DNA from: Liolophura sinensis
Lineage: Eukaryota > Mollusca > Polyplacophora > Chitonida > Chitonidae
Length of the DNA stretch: 64,000 nucleotides
Assembly: GCF_032854445.1 (NCBI RefSeq)
Contig: NC_088300.1
Span: forward strand, 11,191,191-11,255,190
Reading direction: 5' to 3'
Positions 33,901 to 42,718 of the stretch are shown here, piece after piece; within the stretch, counting starts at the first letter, position 1; every line of letters starts with the position of its first letter. The notes under the pieces were generated by a model. It was given only the letters and a program-made list of their open reading frames with translations, ran no database searches and was not told the origin of the DNA. The position numbers and the translations under genes were made by a program.

Positions 33901-36900
33901 TGCATGGGCAAAATCTGAATACATGGAAAAACGCTATTACGCAAATGGACGTAATTATAAAAACAATTAACCGATTGTCATTAAATTGATTGTCAAAAGT
34001 TCAGATGATAGGGAAAATGTGTAGTAAGTTTTCATCAAAATCTTCATTTAGGGGGTATAACAAGAAGTTGAATATCTATTGTGTATAAATCAAGCAACTG
34101 CAATGCACCTTACCACTTCACCATAAGCAATGTTCGGAGAACAATACAAAGTACATACATGTATGTCAGCAGAAATATAACCATTTACTGCATTTACAAG
34201 GCCTCCTTGTAATTTATTTTACATGTATTTACTTATTTGATGAGAGTTTATTGCAAGTAAAATTTTATACGTAGCAATATAACAACTCACCTCACTCTCA
34301 ATGAAATGTTTTTCGCCCTTTAAACACAATTGCGTTCTTCTTAATGTACGCTCATCAGCGTCATCAAAAACTGAAACGATAGTAAAACAAATAGTCACAC
34401 TCTAGTCTCATTTCAAAATATGAAGACATGGAATAAACTTTCAATCCTTGTAATTTACAACATGTACTATGACAAATGTAAGGTTCCAAAGTAATGGTGC
34501 ATAGGTGTACTTTTTAGCCAGTGGACACAAAAATGTTTACCTGTGCAGCCATTCTGTAAATCTAAGTGCATTGTCTGCATCCATAACTTCTTTTTTTCCT
34601 AATTCAATCCTTGAAATGTAATCTTAATAGTAACAAGTGATGACTTACCAACTGTGTACATAGAAGAATCTGTCAATTTACTAATAACTCCTTCAACAAT
34701 ATCACCAGTTTCAGGATGCTTAATCTCAACTGTTGCTCCAAGCTGAAGAGAAGAAAAGGCGACACATACATAATCAAACTGATCTGGTTTGCTGCTCCCA
34801 GAACACATGACACAGTCACACCTGCAACTTCTGTGCTGTTGCTAATTAAATATGAACATACTTCTAACCAGATCATCAAATCAATGTCTGAGCCACATTC
34901 CTTAAAACAGTCTTTAAAAGTTTGTACAAACTAAAATGATTACATGTAATTACAGATGCTTCATTTGCAGACTATTACCACAAACTGATCAACATCAGTG
35001 ATATATGCCAGGCAGTCCTAAACACCAGGGACAGAAATCAGAAGTGCAGTCAGCAGGACTGACATATACTTGATACATGCCAGCTCATGCTGGCTTCTTC
35101 TCACCCTGCAGATGATCATCAGTTTCACACAGGCTTTGCCCGCTTTCCTCCCACCATAATGCTGGCAGCAGTAAGCAGTGATATAAGTGAAATATTCTTG
35201 AGCATGGTGTAATACACCAATCAAATAAATATTTGATACATGTACAACAAAAAAAAGCAACCCATTCAAAAAATTGGAGAGAATTTGAAGTTCCACCTCC
35301 AATGAAAGCACATCAAATAGTTTCTTACCTTCAATGGTCCCTTAACAAATTCATCAGTAACAACTACTGAACCACTCATATCTTTTAAAGTAACCTGCAA
35401 CAAAAACAAATAGAAATGTGTTAAATGCAAATTGAAATGGAAAAATCATGACATACTTAATTTCTGTGTACAGTTTATTCCACTCGACTTCCTGTCTCCA
35501 CTACGTTCTGGCTCAAGATCAAACCAAACATGATGCACAATAAATGTAACTTAATGGGTGCACAAAACAGTTCTACCAAATCCACTAAATCAGTAAAACT
35601 GCACTGACCCAATGGGCACTAAGAGAAAACTGCTGGACTTACCTTGCATTTGACGGATTTGACAATTTTCTTAACTTTAGCTTCACAGAAGGCTCCCCTG
35701 TATTTAGCACTGACGTCTGTACCTACAGGCAAGTACGGGGGTTCAGCCCCGGCCTGAAGCAGAAAAACATAGCTGAAACACATCCGCAAAAAGCCGGAAA
35801 ATCTTTGTGAGTGTACATGGAGTCGACAGCGCTGGATACAACCAGCATGAAGTACTACCATAAAACAGAAGGCTCAAGCAAGGCAATAAATAACATACAT
35901 GCTTGTGTTATTGTTACACGTAGATAGATGTCCTGGTACTAATACTGGGAATGGGATCTGCCAAAAACACTGCACAGCTGCAGTCCTACGTCAAGACAAC
36001 CCCTACTAAATGATCAATATAAGGTAAAATAAGTCTAACTTATTACTTTACTGCGTTAAATAACTTACCCTTGCAGATTGGCAGTTCATGATATTCAGCA
36101 AATTTTAGTATGTAACTTTCTGGAGGATACTGCAGGCCGAAGAGAAGAGCAGGTTCCAAATGGTCACTTTAGTATGTATCTCCCACATGCAATAACGGGC
36201 CAAACCATTATACATGCTTATAAAAATGTGGTACAGTAGTAATACTCTACAAAAAGCATACTTGGGTTCTCTCAAAATGTCACTATAGACCCACTTTGAT
36301 ATTTGTGAGTTTGCATGGTTGGGGTTAAAACTAAAAGCAATCTTCGAACGAGTGACCCCAAATCAACAGTACTTTACTGTCCATCTACACTTGAACCCAG
36401 TATTTAATCCAGCAAAGTATAAGTTGTTTGTGCTACAGATACCGTATATCTGTAGCACAAACGCAGCCATTTTGCCAAGAAACTGTAGCACAAGTGTCCT
36501 CAAGTATGACCATTTTGACATCAGTCATTTCGGCGAGCTGAGCAGCCATCCTGATCTGTATTCCGGATACTATGACAATTACAAGTGGTTTGTGGTTATT
36601 TCTTGTTCTAAATGATTACCCTGGTTATATGTCCCACTTTTCCCATGCAACGTCAAATGGTAAAGAGTTAGAAAGACACATTACAAGAATTAATTTGACT
36701 TTTAGAAAAACTAATTTCAAGGTATGATTACGGAGCTGAGAAAAAGCTAAAACAGATTCTTTGTCACCTACACCAACACCAACTTGTACGTAACTGATTC
36801 CGGTGGTTAAAGGGTGATCAATGGAATTACAGGGGTCTGATGAATCTTCCCAAGAAAATGTAATGATTGTCATACAAGTAAGTTCTGCAAGGAAGCCAAA

Positions 36901-37787
36901 TAATTTGTCGGACCAAATTAAAGTTATGAAGGCATCTAGTAAATGGTTGTGTGTACCAACAGAGATTAATTATCATGACAAGCTTTGTTCTTCTTGATAG
37001 ATAAGACAATTTCAACATTACAACAGACTTCTTTCTACCTACTTCGTTCAAAAACTGTAAACAATGCAAGTAAAAACCAGAGAACTACATAAATTTTGAC
37101 AGAGTCTAATTCATCTCAACAAGACGTCAAACACTGCAACATAAACATAAACCAGTGCTTACTTCACAGAGGAGTACATCCATTTCACATTTGATGGTTT
37201 TACTTATAATGACATGATGTTGCAGTATAAACCTCCAATCCTTGCAAAACATAAACAAAATATTAAACCACAATTCAGGACTAAGCAACACTGAAAAGTA
37301 ATGGATTTAGGCTAACCGTAAGCTATTAAAACTAAGATAAATTTAACGTATGAAGTTTATGGTCTTTCAGGTTATTTGTATGTTCGGGCATCTGAGAATG
37401 ATATAGAGTTCACACAACAAGCAACTGTTCAAGCAACTATCTTTCTTCTTTTTTTTTCCAGTCCATGTGAGCTTTGTCTACGCCAACTCAGCAGCCCTGG
37501 GAAATGGCAAATCATGAGCGTCACTGCGAAAAAAAAAGATCTTACCAAACGCGGAATACACATTACACACAAGTTGCTTTCTGGAACCATCAGAACAACC
37601 ACATAAAAGGCACAGGAGTAACGAGGTAACACAAAATAAGCAATACAAGCAAGCCAGAGTTTAGTTTTTTCCGGTGCCCTGTCACTCGGTTTAATCATGG
37701 ATGCAGTGAGCTGAAGTCCTGCACGACATCAACCGTTTTTCCACAACATTTACATCAACTAGCAATACTTGGCAATGTACTCACCAT
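20405..37787 (-). CDS. ARID4: ARID4 (AT-rich interaction domain 4, RBP1-like), 23 coding exons, 1563 aa
   Basis: Exons in transcript order: 37787-37785 (ATG), 35753-35643, 35394-35329, 34742-34649, 34370-34291, 33412-33312, 32984-32757, 32521-32442, 30701-30592, 29946-29874, 29603-29509, 28616-28522, 28299-28128, 27811-27479, 27042-26858, 26220-26109, 25175-25108, 24834-24726, 24493-24307, 24119-24057, 23673-21652, 21222-21079, 20565-20405. Every junction is GT-AG and phases join (4692 nt). Domains: N-terminal Tudor/RBB1NT ([34 protein letters not shown]), ARID (~300-395: [22 protein letters not shown]), chromo barrel (~632-690: [33 protein letters not shown]), long K/E/S-rich linker, and C-terminal IDRRRKR helix. 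Vertebrate ARID4A/B bind Rb and the SIN3-HDAC complex; that role is inferred. It is a single pro-orthologue; ARID4A versus ARID4B cannot be decided here. Confidence 0.95.
20808..20935 (-). mobile_element. SINE fragment in the last ARID4 intron
   Basis: Reverse-oriented tail half: CATTTATTTAATTGATGTTT, TACGCAAGAATATTTTATTT, GGCATTATGGTGGGAGGAAA, CCAGGCAGAGCCCGGAGGAA, ACCCACAACCATGTGCAGG. The head is missing. Confidence 0.7.
21652..23673 (-). CDS. ARID4: ARID4 exon 21, large low-complexity linker exon (part of ARID4)
   Basis: This 2022-nt exon runs from a TTCTGTTATAG acceptor to a GCTGCGG|GTGAGG donor and encodes ~674 aa. The reading frame continues past the donor to a TAA at 21602, but splicing at 21652 joins in phase to exon 22 and reaches the conserved C-terminus. 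Composition changes along it: Glu-rich acidic start, Lys/Glu-rich centre with [11 protein letters not shown]-type runs, Ser/Pro/Thr-rich part, then KRKR/KKKKR basic clusters that look like nuclear localisation signals. Low complexity makes a ~450-codon antisense frame that is not a gene. Human ARID4 proteins also have one very long exon in this region. The segment is probably disordered. Confidence 0.88.
24948..24967. repeat. (TA)n microsatellite in an ARID4 intron
   Basis: An uninterrupted TA dinucleotide tract next to a short A-run. Confidence 0.9.
25650..25945 (-). mobile_element. Full-length tRNA-headed SINE in ARID4 intron 16
   Basis: Read on the - strand, the head is GGGGGCCTCCTTGGCTCATT, TGGTTAGCGCGCTAGTGCAG. 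This has a pol III box A (TGGCTCATTTGGTTAGCGCG) and, ~50 bp on, a box B-like GAGTTCAGGTTCAGCTCATG. The conserved body follows (CCATAATGTTGGCCGCCATT on the reverse), then a tail rich in ATAAATAAATAAA. This is the most complete of about a dozen copies and the reference for the fragments listed here. Molluscan SINE families of this general type (for example V-SINE/RUDI-like) are known; I cannot assign the family without a search. Confidence 0.85.
26371..26862 (-). repeat. 106-bp minisatellite built on the ARID4 exon 15 end and donor
   Basis: Four to five units with an exact 106-bp step (e.g. 26422 and 26528). Each has GTGTTGTGGCAGACTTACTA, ATCTACCTAATCCTTGTCCT. Read on the - strand this is an echo of the exon 15 end and 5' splice site (AGGAAGTAGATGA|GTAAGT, TTGCCACAACACTT). 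The GTAAGT is retained in most units. The array ends at the true junction (26858). Confidence 0.88.
27947..27962. repeat. Poly(C) run in an ARID4 intron
   Basis: Sixteen consecutive C residues; on the - strand (sense for ARID4) this is a G-run that might affect splicing or sequencing accuracy. Confidence 0.9.
28640..29160 (+). other. ARID4 intron 11 insert with a short acidic ORF, possible DNA-transposon N-terminus
   Basis: A 68-codon + strand frame (28942-29148) is acidic: [20 protein letters not shown], then a poly-E/D stretch, then R/E-rich. Acidic DSD-rich N-termini of this style occur in piggyBac-type transposases, but no catalytic domain follows and I find no clear TTAA-flanked ends. 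It lies in the intron between ARID4 exons 12 and 11, antisense to that gene. I treat it as an unclassified transposon fragment. Confidence 0.25.
30157..30210 (-). repeat. ARID4: Echo of ARID4 exon 10 in the adjacent intron
   Basis: On the - strand, TGTCTGATGATAAGCCAATT, TGGATGGAGACAGATTTGTG, GCTT matches the start of exon 10 (CGTCTGATGATGAGCCTAGT, GAAGAGAAAGACAGATTTGT, GGCT), about 260 bp upstream of the real exon. The copy lacks a usable AG acceptor, so it is probably not spliced. Confidence 0.6.
30262..30385. repeat. Two-copy ~68-bp tandem duplication in ARID4 intron 9
   Basis: CAATTTTAGTACTCCAATAT, GTAGTTTGATATCAGA occurs at 30268 and again at 30330 with few changes. Confidence 0.7.
31085..31182. 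repeat. Perfect 30-bp inverted repeat (hairpin) in ARID4 intron 8
   Basis: Arm ATGCTCAAATCACCAAGATA, ATGCACAGCA (31085-31114) is exactly complementary to 31153-31182, with a 38-nt loop. GTTTA/AAAC-like sequence extends the arms imperfectly. The structure is transcribed within the ARID4 intron. It may be a young foldback element. Confidence 0.9.
31250..32150. other. Uncharacterised part of ARID4 intron 8
   Basis: It contains short open frames only (up to 76 codons) and no recognised domain. GC content and complexity are higher at 31400-31700 than in neighbouring introns, which could mark an old insertion, but I see no terminal repeats. Confidence 0.35.
33780..34080. other. ARID4 intron 5 segment with palindrome and transposon-like text
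   Basis: GTAATTATTAAAATAATTAC (33789-33808) is a palindrome with a 2-nt centre. It is followed by GCCAAGTTTCATGGAAATAG and a related GTAATTATAAAAACAATTA near 33949. The combination suggests a degraded small DNA element; ends are not defined. Confidence 0.3.
35075..35232 (+). mobile_element. SINE copy in an ARID4 intron
   Basis: CCAGCTCATGCTGGCTTCTT, GCCCGCTTTCCTCCCACCAT, AATGCTGGCAGCAGTAAGCA, GAAATATTCTTGAGCATGGT and ACACCAATCAAATAAATA follow SINE order. The 5' head is missing. Confidence 0.75.
35788..35840 (-). repeat. ARID4: Echo of the ARID4 first exon next to the exon 2 acceptor
   Basis: On the - strand, CTGTCGACTCCATGTACACT, CACAAAGATTTTCCGGCTTT, TTG matches 37907-37859 (CTGTCGACTCCATATACACT, CGAAAAGATTTTCGGCTTTT, TG) in the 5' leader of the first exon. 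The copy ends ~35 bp upstream of the exon 2 acceptor at 35753. Confidence 0.75.
36069..36089 (-). other. ARID4: Candidate alternative first coding exon of ARID4
   Basis: On the - strand, ATG AAC TGC CAA TCT GCA AGG is followed by GTAAGTTA. The 21 nt are in phase with exon 2, so splicing would replace the initiator with M-N-C-Q-S-A-R before A-G-A-E-P-P-Y. No promoter or acceptor was identified, so this is only a possibility. Confidence 0.2.
36426..36462. repeat. Perfect 16-bp hairpin in ARID4 intron 1
   Basis: GTTTGTGCTACAGATA and TATCTGTAGCACAAAC flank a 5-nt loop. Another CTGTAGCACAAG lies ~20 bp further right. It may be a terminal-repeat remnant. Confidence 0.85.
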
Positions 37788-37939
37788 GACTAGTTTCCTG
37801 CAGGCGGTATGGTGTTTCGGGTTTTCTGTCTGCCAACCCGGGACGAAAAAGGTGATCGGCCAAAAAGCCGAAAATCTTTTCGAGTGTATATGGAGTCGAC
37901 AGGGCTGTATCTTCCCTCTGCCTTAGACCACGGCTGAAC

Positions 37940-38105
37940 AACAACTTGTCATGGGGGGTCTCGCCATTTCATTGGCTGAAAGTCACGTGGATCAGCAAAA
38001 TTTACCCACAACACCCTGCGAGGGCCTGCGCGCTACAGCTATTCCTTGCGGAAGTGACTGTCTCGTGGAGGCAAAACATTGACAATTTGGTTACTTACTC
38101 TTGAA
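37940..38105. promoter_or_regulatory. Candidate bidirectional promoter between ARID4 (-) and a + transcript
   Basis: This GC-richer stretch lies between the ARID4 start (37787) and a candidate + strand first exon (38106). It contains ATTGG (37971-37975, inverted CCAAT), CACGTG (37984-37989) and CGCCATTT (a YY1-like core) near 37962. No TATA box is evident on either side. The motifs are typical of housekeeping head-to-head promoters; the assignment is inference. Confidence 0.4.
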
Positions 38106-41100
38106 ATGGTAGGCAATTATTGTAATTTGAGCCATGTTGAGCTGCACCGCTTGATTCATTTAAACACATGCAACAACGTTCAGTAAGATTAAAACACTTG
38201 TTGCCCTGTGATGGCTATTTACATCCTATTTCTTTGCTCAAACGACGTTGGTCTGTGAGGCTTCGCTTCGCATAGTCGGCGACATAACGGTGGTGGGATT
38301 GGGCGCGTTACAGTAGGAAAGGTCAAGGTCGCAGAGGTTTGAGCAAGGCGAAGGTCGTATATTGACAGTTCGCTATTTTAAAAGTGAAGGGTCAGTTTTC
38401 TGAGTCTTAACGCGTTGTTTTGGCGGCATACATGCATTAAATCATCCAGTAACTCAGTTAATTCGTACCACCTAGTAAAGCTCTATGGGACTATGTATTT
38501 AAAAGCAAAGCCCACAATGACTTACAGCGCACTCCTTTTTTTATTATTTGGACGGCCATCCCACAGGCATGGCTGGTCCCATTCATTCCACGTAAAATTT
38601 CGGAAAACAGTCGATTACTAACCTCCTCATGTCCAGTTGCCATTTGCAACACATAGAGCTTAGACTGCCAGATGGTTAGAGACTGATCTGATGTTAAGTT
38701 TGGCAAAATTTCCGACGGCCGAGGACGTCAGAGCACTCCTCATTTAAACACCTGATGCAGTTACCTGCTCGTCAAATATGTCGAGGCTTTCGGTACAGTC
38801 TGAATCCAATATTGGATACATCATATTCATGGCTGCTCAACTTACAGTCAGAGACCAGGGCATTTGGCTAAATGGTGTGAAACAGGTCACGGCCGATATA
38901 ATCGCTTCACCAACCTCTAGCAGGTCAAATCCACGCCGTTGCATATCCTAGGTAGTTTCTAACTAGGGATAAAAAACAAGGTGATTTGATTCTAGTGTCA
39001 AGTCAGAACTATGAAACACAAAGCCATATTGTATAGGACCAGGTTCTCAGTGTGCTGTCCTGGACATACTGATGTCTGTTGTATGACCTAGTTGTTCGCA
39101 ATCCCTGTCCATTTCTGCGTCAGATGTATGTTAGATTAGTGATATGCTTTGCCATGCAAACCTTCACTGGCCCAAAACATGGTCCATATATATACATGAC
39201 CACACAAGCCTCTTCTGTCAATCACAGAATTTCTGTATAATCACTGAGTTATACTGGGAACTTCTCTATTTCTTGAGTTACACCATGGAAAAGCCAAAGG
39301 TATGGCCAGGAATCTCAGAGTGTTGCTGTGTGAACATGTGCAACATTTTAACACTGTCATCTGCATGTTTACAAAGCAAAGCATTACATTCACCAAACTG
39401 ACATATATTGGATGCATAGATGGACAGGGATTTCCAACAACCATGTCATACAGCCAGCAGACATCACCACCACACCGAGGACAGCACACTGAGAACTGAG
39501 CAGTACAGGACAAGTCAATGCTTGAATAAAGGGGTTTGTTTCTACATGAAAATCCCATTAAAGAACTTGTCGTAGCAATATGTGATCGGTCACGAGTGTA
39601 ATCAGTTTATTAAGCAGCAGATTTAGCTCTGCAGGGCTGTGATTATTATTACGTGTATGTTTACTGTCACAGCCCTGACTTGTTCTATAAGCTTACTTTA
39701 TCTCTGTACATCCCATGTTATGCTTGATATACTATTGTTGTCTACCAAATAATGTGTCTGTCCTGTATCCAGGTCTGTTTCTGTATGCAATCCATGTGTT
39801 TTTGGCTTGTCTTTTCCGGTGTAGCCTATGAGATACCATAAGAGTCTGCATCGGCATGCAGTAACATGCACAAGTACTACTGGTCTTGAGCTCAGCGTTT
39901 GCACATATGTAGAGCACAATAGCATAAGGCTGATATTACATCGTTGATATGGTGTGTTCATATAAATACTGTAAATTACTGAATTCCTGACTTAGTGTAT
40001 TGTGTATTAAAATCATTGTTAAACAAAATGTTAGGGGGAGCATCCGAAAAGTACTGCATTTGAGCTCGAGGTTTGCACCCATGTAGATCATAATAACATG
40101 AGGGAGATATTCCATTGTTGATGTGGTGCCACTGTGTACATATTAAATACCGTTAGCCTACATGTAAATTACCAAATTCCTGACTGTATTTTTTATTAGA
40201 ATCAGAGTGATACAAAAAGTCTAGGGGTGGTATCTCAAAAAGTACAGCATGTATTGACCTGAAGTTTTACATGCACATAATGCACAATGACACAGTGGAG
40301 ATGTTACGTCGCTGATACTCTCTGTGCATATTAATTAGGGTAAATGAAGTTTTGCATTAAAGTGGTGTCCTACAGACGAGCTGTTTGGTAGCCTTGTTAC
40401 CAAATCTAAGGTATCGCCTGTATGCTATTCATTCTTAGTGCAGTGCATTTGACAGAACTCCTTGCTGGGGCCTTCACTTCTTGTTGTTGCCATTTTGAGT
40501 CTTGCTTGCTTGTCTTCAGCCCCTTTTGGAGTCCGATGAAATGGAAGAGGCCAGGACAGCTGAATGCGCTCTGACAAGACTCAAGATGGCTCTGCCTAGA
40601 GGCTGTGGAGGCTCAGCAAGTAGGTTGTTTTACTGTTCTAGTCATGATGAAAACACATGGATTCATTGTATGCAGAAATGAACTTGGGTTAGAACAGAAA
40701 CTTTATTTGGCAGACAACCGTAGTACACTGGGGACAGTATGGGAAGTACACAGGTATTCAAGGCAAGTTTGTGGAACTAGATAGGGTTGTCATACTATAC
40801 ATAACGATAATGTACTGCATGCCTGACGCTAACAGTTATAACTTCCAGTCATCTTCAGTTTTGTAAAATATTTAGCATGCAAACCTGAAGAAAAGCAAAT
40901 GTAAGCCAAGGTGAATTAAATTCTGGTGTACTGTGAAAGTGACACTCAGACTTTTCAGTGAATTAAGCTAGTATTGTGCCATAAACTCTTGGTCACGGGG
41001 ACCATTTTTGTTGTTATAGGTTACAGCGTTGATTCCGTGTGTACACCTTGAGCACTGTAAATCACTGAATTCCTGGCATAGTGTATTGTGTATAAGAATG

Positions 41101-41970
41101 TTAAACAAAGTGTGTGGGGTAGTTTCTCAAAAGGTACTGCATGTGTTGAGCTCAGGATTTGCACATGTGGAGCAGAATAGCATGAGGGGGATGTTACATC
41201 GCTGATTCGGTCTGTACATGTTACATGTAAGTACTGTAAATTACTGAATCTCTGATGAAGTGTATTATGTATTACAGTCGATGTTAAACAAAATGTGAGT
41301 GGTGTCTGAAAAAGTACTGGTTTGCACTCATGCAGAGCAGAATAGCATTAGGTGGATATTCCATCGTTGATTTTGTGTGCATATATTAAGTCCCATAACT
41401 TAATGAATTGCTCAGGGCAGCGTAATGACCCAGGAGTCTCTCACCAGTGCGGTCGCTGTGAGTTCAAGTCCAGCTCATGCTGGCTTCCCCTCCGGCCGTA
41501 CGTGGGAAGGTCTTGCAGCAACCTGCGGATGGTTGTGGGTTTCCCCCGGGCTCTGCCCGGTTTCCGCCCACCATAATGCTGGCCACTGTTGTATAAGTAA
41601 AATATTCTTGAGTACGGCGTAAAACACCAATCCAATAAATAAATAAATACTGAATTGCTGACTTAGTGTATTATGTATTAGAATCAATGTTAATGTAAGC
41701 TAAAACAAGTAAGGTTCATCGTACAGACAACTGAAAGCTATGCATAAAAATACTTTTAATTTATTTTTTCAGATTTTTTAAGAGCGTTAAAAGGCATTCA
41801 AATATTTGTTAACTATGGTGGGCTTCACGAGCCACACTAACAGTATATCTGAACTCTGACGTCACATCATCTTTTTTCCCTAATGTTTACCAGAAGGAAG
41901 GAATTTTTGGGAACATTATCACAGTAATCTTTCACTCATGGAAGAAAAGAGCTATTCTAACATTCAGTGA
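38106..41970 (+). CDS. Candidate 59-aa protein, three exons, divergent from ARID4; unrecognised
   Basis: Proposed exons: ATG at 38106-38108 directly before GTAGGC; 40520-40619 (TGCTTGTCTTCAG acceptor, AGCAA|GTAGGT donor); 41894-41970 (CCCTAATGTTTACCAG acceptor, TGA at 41968-41970). Phases join (3+100+77 nt = 59 codons plus stop). Only one of three frames of the 100-nt exon is open, and it is the one that fits. The middle exon is acidic then amphipathic (EEARTAECALTRLKMALP); the last encodes F-W-E-H-Y-H-S-N and a Ser/Asn-rich end. An AATAAA at 42098 follows. Like ARID4, the initiator would be the last codon of exon 1. I do not recognise the protein. The long introns are packed with repeats, so a chance assembly of exons is possible. 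Confidence 0.35.
39045..39497. repeat. Long imperfect inverted repeat, ~100-bp arms
   Basis: 39045-39135 (TTCTCAGTGTGCTGTCC, TGATGTCTGTTGTATGACCT, AATCCCTGTCCATTTCTGC) is matched in reverse complement by about 39398-39496, with scattered mismatches and small indels. The loop is ~260 bp. It may be a foldback element or an inverted duplication. Confidence 0.75.
39630..39765 (+). repeat. Dispersed repeat, copy B (pairs with 120-250)
   Basis: GCAGGGCTGTGATTATTATT, TCACAGCCCTGACTTGTTCT, ATAAGCTTAC and CTACCAAATAATGTGTCTGT parallel 120-250. Confidence 0.6.
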
Positions 41971-42500
41971 TGTTACTGGAGTTGAAAAAATTTCGTCAGA
42001 TTTCCTAACCTCTGATAGTATGGTCCATAAGACCTCCTTAGAATTCAAATGTTTGAGCGCCTTAAACTCTTTTTTACAAAAATCAAAAAAAAAATATAAT
42101 AAATGAAAGTATATTTATATATAATTTCAAAGTGATCTATTTAGCAACACCTACTTTTCAGGCCTTCACCTTTAAACAAAATGTTGAGAGTGGTGTCTCA
42201 AAAAGAACTGCATGTATTGAACTCAAGGTTTACGGTCTACATGTACAGACATGTAGAGCACAATAGCAGGAGAGAGATATTTCGTCATTGATTGGGTGTG
42301 TGCATACTGAATACCATGAATTACTGAATTCCTGACTTAGTGTATTTGAACCAATGTTGAACAAAATGTTAGGGTTGGTATCTGAAGAAGTATTGTATGT
42401 ATGGACCTGGAGTTTTACATGCATATAAGGCACATTGACACAAAGGAGATGTTCCATGTCTGACCCTTTGTGAGCATATTACTGTAAATTGCCAAATTAC
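39890..42500 (+). repeat. Diverged ~190-bp repeat family, seven or so copies with gaps
   Basis: Copies near 39890, 39980, 40160, 41040, 41225, 41655 (after a SINE), 42175 and 42300 share TACTGTAAATTACTGAATTC, CTGACTTAGTGTATTGTGTA, TTAAACAAAATGTTAGGG, GTATCTCAAAAAGTACTGCA and GCACAATAGCATGAGG. They are direct repeats, partly contiguous and partly separated by 500-650 bp. The two candidate exons at 40520 and 41894 sit in those gaps. Confidence 0.8.
41413..41650 (+). mobile_element. SINE copy with target-site duplication, inside the 190-bp repeat
   Basis: The element is flanked by direct repeats TGAATTGCT (41404-41412 and 41651-41659). It starts at CAGGGCAGCGTAATGACCCA and so lacks box A, but keeps box B (GAGTTCAAGTCCAGCTCATG). 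The body CATAATGCTGGCCACTGTTG and tail AATAAATAAATA are intact. The insertion splits a copy of the 190-bp repeat, giving relative ages. Confidence 0.88.
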
Positions 42501-42718
42501 CTCTATGTCTGCTCTTACCAGGTGTTCATTTATTCATTTTGGCGGGCATGTGAAAAAGTGACAAAACTTCAGTGTGACAATCACTTGAAATTGCCATCCT
42601 GCCCCTTTTGATTGCTAGCTAGGTCCTGTAGTGTTGAATATGTGCTTGCTAAGTTTTCTATTTTTGTATAATTCAAATTAATTTGGAGGGGACTCTGATC
42701 AGATCAAGATGAAAATAA

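Noticed and set aside
37759-37944. ARID4 start at the upstream ATG at 37944
   Set aside because: That frame is shifted relative to exon 2 and would stop soon after the junction (H-G-R-G-stop). The ATG at 37787-37785 is in frame. The upstream ATG could act as a uORF if included in the transcript.
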